From contig NZ_JBBHKA010000001.1 in assembly GCF_037572775.1 (NCBI RefSeq), positions 682,001-746,000 on the forward strand: a DNA stretch of 64,000 bases, written 5' to 3'. Made by a program: the position numbers and the translations under genes. Source of the DNA: Ramlibacter sp. PS4R-6 (GTDB taxonomy: Bacteria > Pseudomonadota > Gammaproteobacteria > Burkholderiales > Burkholderiaceae_C). Shown here piece after piece: positions 59,269 to 64,000 of the stretch. Position 1 is the first letter of the stretch. Each line of letters starts with the position of its first letter. The notes under the pieces are model-generated. The model was not told the DNA's origin. It did not search any database and was given only the letters and a program-made list of their open reading frames with translations.

Positions 59269-59969
59269 GTGGCGCCGGCCAGGCGCTCCAGCGCGATCAG
59301 CGACTCGATCCCGATGCGCCCGTAGCCGAGCGTCACCGCGCCGGCTTCCACCAGCCCCTTCAACTCCTTCGACAGCGTCTGGCGCGTGATGCCCAGCATC
59401 ATCGCCAGCGCTTCCTGCGACACCGGCACGTCGCGGCGCGAGTGCAGCGACTGCGTGGCGTCGCCGCGCGCCAGCAGCAGCAGGCGCCGCGCGATGCGCG
59501 CGCGCGTCGAGCGCAGCGTCGCGTCTTCCACCATGCCGTACAGCGAGCGCGTGCGCGCCGCGAGCAGGCGGCACACCGCCTGCGCGAACGGCGCACGCTG
59601 CATCAGCGCATCGAAGGCTTCGTTCGGCATGGCCAGCACGCTCGCCGCGCCGAGCGCCGTCGCGTCGTGCGTGCGCGGCAGGCGATCGATCAGCGAGATC
59701 TCGCCGAACCAGTTGCCCGCCTCCAGCACGACGAGGATCGCCTCCTTGCCGTCCTCGCGCAGGCTCGACACCTTCAGGTGCCCTTCGACCAGCCCGTAGA
59801 ACGCGCCGCGCCCGGCGCCGACGGCGTCGCCCTGGCGAAACAGCATCTCGCCGGCGCGCAGCCGCACGGGCTCCGACGCCGCCAGCATCGCGCGGCGCTC
59901 GCGCAGCGGCAGCGAGGCGAACCAGGGGTTGGCCGACAGGCGCGGCAGCAGCTCGTCCGTGCTCTTCAT
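59265..59969 (-). CDS. Crp/Fnr-family transcriptional regulator
   Basis: A 234-residue regulator with an N-terminal cyclic-nucleotide-binding-like domain (LRAGEMLFRQGDAVGAGRGAFYGLVEGHLKV, GNWFGEISLIDRLPRTHDATAL) and a C-terminal winged helix (VSQEALAMMLGITRQTLSKELKGLVEAGAV). No FNR-type N-terminal cysteine cluster is seen, so an O2-sensing Fe-S cluster is unlikely. The effector may be cAMP or another signal. A TGTCA-N6-TGACA palindrome lies 11 bp upstream of its start. Confidence 0.92.
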   Translation of the reverse strand: MKSTDELLPRLSANPWFASLPLRERRAMLAASEPVRLRAGEMLFRQGDAVGAGRGAFYGLVEGHLKVSSLREDGKEAILVVLEAGNWFGEISLIDRLPRTHDATALGAASVLAMPNEAFDALMQRAPFAQAVCRLLAARTRSLYGMVEDATLRSTRARIARRLLLLARGDATQSLHSRRDVPVSQEALAMMLGITRQTLSKELKGLVEAGAVTLGYGRIGIESLIALERLAGAT

Positions 59970-59979
59970 CGCGGGCCAT

Positions 59980-59995
59980 TGTCAAATTCTTGACA
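59980..59995. promoter_or_regulatory. palindromic Crp/Fnr-type site in the divergent regulator/aldolase region
   Basis: TGTCAAATTCTTGACA is an inverted repeat: TGTCAA-ATTC-TTGACA, or TGTCA-N6-TGACA when read with CRP spacing. It is the layout of CRP-family sites (TGTGA-N6-TCACA) with two changed positions per arm. It sits between the regulator gene (start 59969) and the class II aldolase gene (start 60045), so it probably serves autoregulation and/or aldolase control. Confidence 0.5.
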
Positions 59996-60044
59996 GTGGC
60001 CGGTCAAGCGCGCGCCACAATGACGCATCACGCAGGAGACACGC

Positions 60045-60803
60045 ATGGAGATCGCATCGCTGCAGAAAGTCGTGAGCGCGCAGGAGTGGGAATTGCGCGT
60101 GCAGCTGGCCGCCTGTTACCGCCTGGTCGCGATGTACGGCTGGAGCGACCTGGTGTTCACGCACATCAGCGCGCGCATCCCCGGCCCCGAGCACCACTTC
60201 CTGATCAATCCCTACGGCCTGATGTTCGACGAGATCACGGCCTCGTCGCTGGTGAAGGTCGACCACCGGTGCAACAAGGTGATCGACTCGCCGTTTCCGG
60301 TGAACCCCGCCGGCTTCACCATCCACAGCTGCATCCACGAGGTGCGCGAGGACGCCGCGTGCGTGCTGCACACGCACACCCGCGCCGGCGTGGCCGTCAG
60401 CGCGCAGAAGCACGGCCTCCTGCCCATCTCGCAGCAGAGCACCTTCGTGCTGCCGTACCTCGCGTACCACAACTACGAAGGCGTGGCGCTGCGCGACGAC
60501 GAGCGCCCGCGCCTGCAGCAGAACCTGGGCACCAAGCGCTTCCTCATGCTGCGCAACCACGGCCTGCTGGTCGTGGGGCGCGACATCGCGGAGGCGTTCC
60601 TCAACATGTACACCTTCGAGAACGCCTGCCGCATCCAGATCGACGCGCTCGCCGGCGGCAGCCAGCTGATCCCGATCGATCCGCGCATCATGGAGAACAT
60701 GGAGCAGGTGATGAAGGTGGTGTCCAGCGGCGCCGGCCCGATGATCGCGTGGCCCGCCCTGCTGCGGCGCCTGGAGCGCACCGACCCCAGCTACAGGACC
60801 TGA
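60045..60803 (+). CDS. class II aldolase/adducin-family protein
   Basis: A 252-residue zinc-dependent aldolase-fold protein (FucA/AraD-like). Zinc ligands are seen in VLHTHTRAGVAVSA and RNHGLLVVGRDIAEAF, with the phosphate-site region FTHISARIPG and NPYGLMFDEITASSL. The family includes L-fuculose-phosphate aldolase, ribulose-phosphate 4-epimerase and adducin-like proteins with unknown substrates; specificity cannot be fixed. Its end overlaps the transglutaminase gene by 13 bp. Confidence 0.9.
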   Translation: MEIASLQKVVSAQEWELRVQLAACYRLVAMYGWSDLVFTHISARIPGPEHHFLINPYGLMFDEITASSLVKVDHRCNKVIDSPFPVNPAGFTIHSCIHEVREDAACVLHTHTRAGVAVSAQKHGLLPISQQSTFVLPYLAYHNYEGVALRDDERPRLQQNLGTKRFLMLRNHGLLVVGRDIAEAFLNMYTFENACRIQIDALAGGSQLIPIDPRIMENMEQVMKVVSSGAGPMIAWPALLRRLERTDPSYRT

Positions 60804-61627
60804 GCGGCGGCGTGCTCGGGGCGCTGCGGCTGCGGCCGCGCCTGGTGCTCCAGCACGATCACTTCCTTGCGCAGCAGCTCGGCCTCGCCGAAGTAGGTGG
60901 CGAAAGCCACGTCGGTGGCGTCCATGCCCGAACCGATGCGCACCAGCCGTTGCGGCGGCGCCATCCCCGTCGGGTCGAACATCACCCAGCGGTCGCCCAG
61001 CCAGGCCTCGAAGACGGCGTGGAAGTCCTGCGGCGGGTCGTCGAACCACACGTAGCCCGCGACGAAGCGCGCCGGGATGTTCAGCGCGCGGCAGAACGCG
61101 ATGGCCAGGTGCGCGAAATCGCGGCACACGCCTTCGCGGCTTTCCAGCACGTCCAGCGCGCTGGTGGTGATGGTGCTGCTGCCGGGGCGGTAGCGGATGT
61201 TGCGGTGGATCCAGCGCACGATGGCCTGCACGCGCGCGAGCCCCGGCCGGTCGTCGCAGAACAGGCGCTGCGCGACCTCGCCGATCGCGTCGGCCTCGCA
61301 GTAGCGCGAAGGCAGCAGGAAGCGGAAGACCTCATCGGGCAGGTCGGCCAGCGGCGCTTCCTCGGGCATCTCAGCCACCGGCTCCGTATCGAGCCGCACG
61401 TCGGCGCTGTAGGTCACCACGAAACGGCCGGGCGGCACGTCCACGCGCACGTAGCGGTTCGCGCTGGCGTGGTCCTCGAACTCGCGCCACCGCGCCTCGG
61501 GCGTGATGCGGAATTCCTCCGCCAGCACCGTCTGCGCACCGCATCGCGCCGCATGCAGGTGCAGGCAGAAGTGCGCCGGCGTCTTCGCCTCGTACTCCAG
61601 CAGGGCCTGGATGGTGGATGTGGCCAT
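60791..61627 (-). CDS. transglutaminase-like protein
   Basis: A 278-residue protein with the transglutaminase/protease core: Cys in REGVCRDFAHLAIAFCRAL, His in DFHAVFEAWLGDRWVMFDPTG and Asp in FDPTG, so the C-H-D triad is intact. The N-terminal 130 residues are a bacterial transglutaminase-like beta domain. No signal peptide is visible, so it is likely cytoplasmic. Such proteins often occur with circularly permuted ATP-grasp or alpha-E proteins; none is here. Convergent with the aldolase gene. Confidence 0.9.
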   Translation of the reverse strand: MATSTIQALLEYEAKTPAHFCLHLHAARCGAQTVLAEEFRITPEARWREFEDHASANRYVRVDVPPGRFVVTYSADVRLDTEPVAEMPEEAPLADLPDEVFRFLLPSRYCEADAIGEVAQRLFCDDRPGLARVQAIVRWIHRNIRYRPGSSTITTSALDVLESREGVCRDFAHLAIAFCRALNIPARFVAGYVWFDDPPQDFHAVFEAWLGDRWVMFDPTGMAPPQRLVRIGSGMDATDVAFATYFGEAELLRKEVIVLEHQARPQPQRPEHAAAQVL

Positions 61628-61701
61628 GCGGCCATCGTAGGCCGGCGCGCCGGCGTGGCCCATCGGCGCACAGCACGAGGGCCTGTAGGAGGCGCCGCCT
61701 A

Positions 61702-62961
61702 CTACTTGCCGAACAGGCCCTTGAGCTTGTCGCCCAGGTTGGCGCCGGCGGCCGTGCCGGGGCCCGGCGCGATCAAGGTGCCGATCGCCGCGCCCGCCAG
61801 TGCGGCGCGGCTCAGGGTGACCGAGGGCGAATCCAGCGTGCCACCCACCACCAGCGGCACGCCCAGCGCCTGGCCCGCCACCTTCTCGGCCAGGTTCACG
61901 TTGACGTTGCCGCCCAGGTTCTTCTCGGCCGACATGGTGACGTGACCGGTGGCCGACAGCGCGCCCGACGACGCGACGAGGTTGTTCAACTCCGCCGCGC
62001 GCCCGCGCGTGACGAGCTGGCCGGCCAGCGTGTCCAGCCGCGTCTCGCCGCCGCGGTTCATGCCCACCGTCTTCACCGCCTGCTGCAGGTCGATGCCGTG
62101 CACCACCGCGTTGCGGATGGTGAACTTGGTCTGCGACTGCAGCACGTCGGGCAGCGCGCCCAGGTCCTTCAGGTTGGCCTGCACGTTGGTGTGCGCCTCC
62201 AGCCGGCCCGTCAGCGTCTTGGACGGCGCGGTGAAAGTGGAGACCTCCACGTTCGCGGTGTCGAACTCGCCTTGCAGCTGCGGCTCGCTGCGCGCGTTCT
62301 TGCTGGTCTCGAAGCGGCCGGTGATGGTGCCGCCGCCGACCTGGCCCTTGAGCGCCCACTTGTTGCCCGTGCGCTGCAGCTTGGCCTGCACGCCCTCCCA
62401 GCGGCCTTGCGAGACCTCGATGTCCACCTGCGCCGGCAGGCCGTCGTCGTCGATGCGCGCCGTGGCGTCGATCACGCTGCGCTGGTTCTTCGTGTCCACC
62501 CAGGTCACCTTGTCCAGCACGATGCGCTGCGGCAGTTGCACCGTCGCCTCGCCCGCGGGCTTCTTCTCCTTCGCCTTGTCCGGATGCGCCTTCTTGTAGG
62601 CCGCGGCCACGGCCGCGATCGCATCCTGCGAGATCACCGCGTTGCGCACGTACAGCGTGGAGATCTCCAGCTTCTTCTGCAGCAGCCCCGACCACACCGG
62701 CCGCGCCTCGATGCGCTCGAACGACAGCGGCGGGTTGCTCTTGACCACGGCGCGCTCCACCGCCACCGCGGGCAGCGGCCACACGTCCACCGTGAGGCCA
62801 CCGAGCTCCACGGGCACGCCGGCGGCGGCGGAAACCTCCTTGGCCACGCGCAGGCGGAAGTCGTCGCTGCCCACCCAGGACTTCAGCGCGAGCGCCACGC
62901 CGGCCAACGCCAGCACGATGACGGCGGCAATGCCGAGCAGCCACTTGAGCACACGGTTCAT
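61702..62961 (-). CDS. AsmA-like family protein
   Basis: A 419-residue inner-membrane-anchored protein. The N-terminal TM helix (WLLGIAAVIVLALAGVALAL) precedes an AsmA-type beta-rich region (GVPVELGGLTVDVWPLPAVAVERAVV, LSFERIEARPVWSGLLQKKLEISTLYV), ending in the typical AsmA C-terminal repeat (DTLAGQLVTRGRAAELNNLVASSGALSATGHVTMS, GGTLDSPSVTLS). The family takes part in lipid transport to the outer membrane. It is 75 bp from the transglutaminase gene on the same strand. Confidence 0.9.
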   Translation of the reverse strand: MNRVLKWLLGIAAVIVLALAGVALALKSWVGSDDFRLRVAKEVSAAAGVPVELGGLTVDVWPLPAVAVERAVVKSNPPLSFERIEARPVWSGLLQKKLEISTLYVRNAVISQDAIAAVAAAYKKAHPDKAKEKKPAGEATVQLPQRIVLDKVTWVDTKNQRSVIDATARIDDDGLPAQVDIEVSQGRWEGVQAKLQRTGNKWALKGQVGGGTITGRFETSKNARSEPQLQGEFDTANVEVSTFTAPSKTLTGRLEAHTNVQANLKDLGALPDVLQSQTKFTIRNAVVHGIDLQQAVKTVGMNRGGETRLDTLAGQLVTRGRAAELNNLVASSGALSATGHVTMSAEKNLGGNVNVNLAEKVAGQALGVPLVVGGTLDSPSVTLSRAALAGAAIGTLIAPGPGTAAGANLGDKLKGLFGK

Positions 62962-63050
62962 GCCTGCATTGTGGCGAAATCCCGCGCCCTGCACGAAAGT
63001 GCGCGCGTGGCTAGCATGGCTGTTTCGCCCCCGACCCCAGGAACTCTTCC

Positions 63051-63659
63051 ATGAAGCTCTACTACTCGCCCGGCGCCTGCTCGCTGTCGCCGCACATCGT
63101 GCTGCACGAAGCCGGCCTCGCGCACCAGGCCATCAAGGCGCCGACCAAGACGCACCAGCTCGAAGACGGGACGGACTACTACACGATCAACCCGCTGGGC
63201 TACGTGCCGCTGCTGGAACTGGACGACGGCGCGCGCCTGCGCGAAGGGCCGGCGATCGTGCAGTACCTGGCCGACCTGGTGCCGACGAAGAACCTCGCGC
63301 CGGCCAACGGCACGCTGCAGCGCTACCGCCTGCAGGAGTGGCTCACGTTCATCGGCACCGAGATCCACCAGAAATACTCGCCGCTGTTCAACCCCAACCT
63401 GCCCGAGGAAGCCAAGCAGGTTTTCCGCGACAAGCTGGCATCACGCTACAAGTGGGTCGACGGCGAGCTTCAGGGCAAGCAGTACCTGATGGGCGACAAC
63501 TTCACCGTGGCCGACGCCTACTTCTTCACCGTCACGCGCTGGGCGGACCCGCTGAAGATCGACCTGTCGCCCTTCCCCAACGTGAAGGCGCACCACGAGC
63601 GCGTAAAGCAGCGCCCCGCGGTGCAGGAAGCGTTGAAGACGGAAGGTTTGCTGAAGTAG
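63051..63659 (+). CDS. gst: glutathione S-transferase, beta class (GstA-like)
   Basis: A 202-residue GST. The N-terminal MKLYYSPGACSLSPHI carries the beta-class Cys10-Ser11 pair, and NPLGYVPLLELDDGARLREGPAIVQYLADL matches the thioredoxin-like domain closely. The C-terminal all-helical domain follows (EWLTFIGTEIHQKYSPLFNP). It conjugates or carries glutathione adducts in detoxification. Monocistronic by spacing. Confidence 0.94.
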   Translation: MKLYYSPGACSLSPHIVLHEAGLAHQAIKAPTKTHQLEDGTDYYTINPLGYVPLLELDDGARLREGPAIVQYLADLVPTKNLAPANGTLQRYRLQEWLTFIGTEIHQKYSPLFNPNLPEEAKQVFRDKLASRYKWVDGELQGKQYLMGDNFTVADAYFFTVTRWADPLKIDLSPFPNVKAHHERVKQRPAVQEALKTEGLLK

Positions 63660-63668
63660 CGCGCGCCC

Positions 63669-64000
63669 TCAGGGCTGCGGCTTCTTCTTCGGCTTGGACT
63701 TGGCCTTGGGCTGCGGCTCGGGCGGGCCGCCCAGGGCGCGCGTGTCCGGGCCCTGGTCGTCCTGCATCTGCGCCAGCGTCGCGCGCATCACGTTCTGCCC
63801 GATCGATGCGACCTCGGCACGCGTGTCGCGCACGCCGAAGGCCTGCTGGTGGGCGCGCGGCATCGCATCCTCGAACACGATGGCGCCCGCGCTGCTGCGC
63901 TCCTCGGCCGGCGACGCACCGATGTCGGTGACGACGGGGCTCTTGGTCTGGGCCGACGCGGCGCCCGCCGCGAACAGGGCGGCAGCTAGTGCGGCGCGAA
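63669..64000 (-). CDS. secreted protein of unknown function (5' end outside window)
   Basis: The minus-strand frame is open to the window end and ends at 63669. About 110 C-terminal residues are visible: a signal-peptide-like AALAAALFAAGAASAQ, then TKSPVVTDIGASPAEERSS, an FGVRDTRAEVASIGQNVM region and a basic Lys/Pro-rich tail (PKAKSKPKKKPQP). The start lies outside the window. I do not recognise the family. It may be a small periplasmic protein of roughly 110-120 residues. Confidence 0.7.
   Translation of the reverse strand, partial: RAALAAALFAAGAASAQTKSPVVTDIGASPAEERSSAGAIVFEDAMPRAHQQAFGVRDTRAEVASIGQNVMRATLAQMQDDQGPDTRALGGPPEPQPKAKSKPKKKPQP

Noticed and set aside
1-64000. CRISPR arrays, tRNA/rRNA genes, transposases, phage genes
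   Set aside because: I found no regular repeats, cloverleaf signatures, transposase motifs or phage genes on reading both strands; the mobile appearance of 20-25 kb rests on composition only.

Overview
The window is high-GC bacterial chromosome with densely packed, overlapping genes. The gene types suggest Betaproteobacteria, order Burkholderiales, probably Comamonadaceae-like. The evidence is the mnmG-rsmG-parA-parB block carrying parS sites, acetoacetyl-CoA synthetase, a RutG-like permease, beta-class GST, a DadA-type dehydrogenase and a Wza/Wzc capsule locus. The family assignment is inference. I see no rRNA, tRNA, CRISPR array, transposase or phage gene.

1-15.1 kb is metabolic. A dadA 3' end is followed by a block that looks like N-heteroaromatic (pyridine-type) catabolism: an acyl-CoA-dehydrogenase-fold flavoprotein, an alpha/beta hydrolase and a NicX-like 2,5-dihydroxypyridine dioxygenase, divergent from a flavin reductase and a MarR regulator, with a 14-bp palindrome between them. 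Next come an EamA exporter, a Rieske oxygenase, acetoacetyl-CoA synthetase, a divergent TetR regulator whose predicted operator recurs before a microprotein/hydrolase pair, an NCS2 permease, a cobalamin adenosyltransferase, two secreted EF-hand proteins and an FAD-linked D-2-hydroxyacid dehydrogenase.

15.1-20.0 kb is the origin-proximal housekeeping block on the minus strand: mnmG, rsmG, a LysE exporter, parA, parB. parS-type 16-mers lie inside rsmG and mnmG.

20.3-58.7 kb is a very large surface-polysaccharide locus. It opens with a lower-GC segment (GT17, aminotransferase, GT2, methyltransferase, GT4) and a minus-strand GT2 with no normal start codon. A chain of about 18 overlapping genes (26.35-48.97 kb) then holds the initiating sugar-phosphate transferase, nucleotide-sugar enzymes, many glycosyltransferases, an ABC exporter, a Wzy-like polymerase, a Wzx flippase, split Alg14/Alg13-type subunits, an O-carbamoyltransferase and methyltransferases. 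One gene is an in-frame fusion of asparagine synthetase to a GT4 glycosyltransferase. The last part (49.6-58.7 kb) has a DUF218 protein, a GT2, Wza, a Wzc-type tyrosine autokinase, a membrane-anchored J-domain protein, an unrecognised anchored protein, a small FecR-like protein and a WaaL-like ligase/polymerase. Together they can make, decorate, flip, polymerise and export a heteropolysaccharide.

58.7-64 kb returns to ordinary genes: an FMN reductase, a Crp/Fnr regulator with a palindrome in its promoter region, a class II aldolase, a transglutaminase-like protein, an AsmA-like protein, a GST and a partial secreted protein.

The items most worth following up are the AsnB-GT4 fusion, the J-domain protein beside Wzc, and the pyridine-like module whose ACAD-fold enzyme lacks the usual catalytic glutamate.
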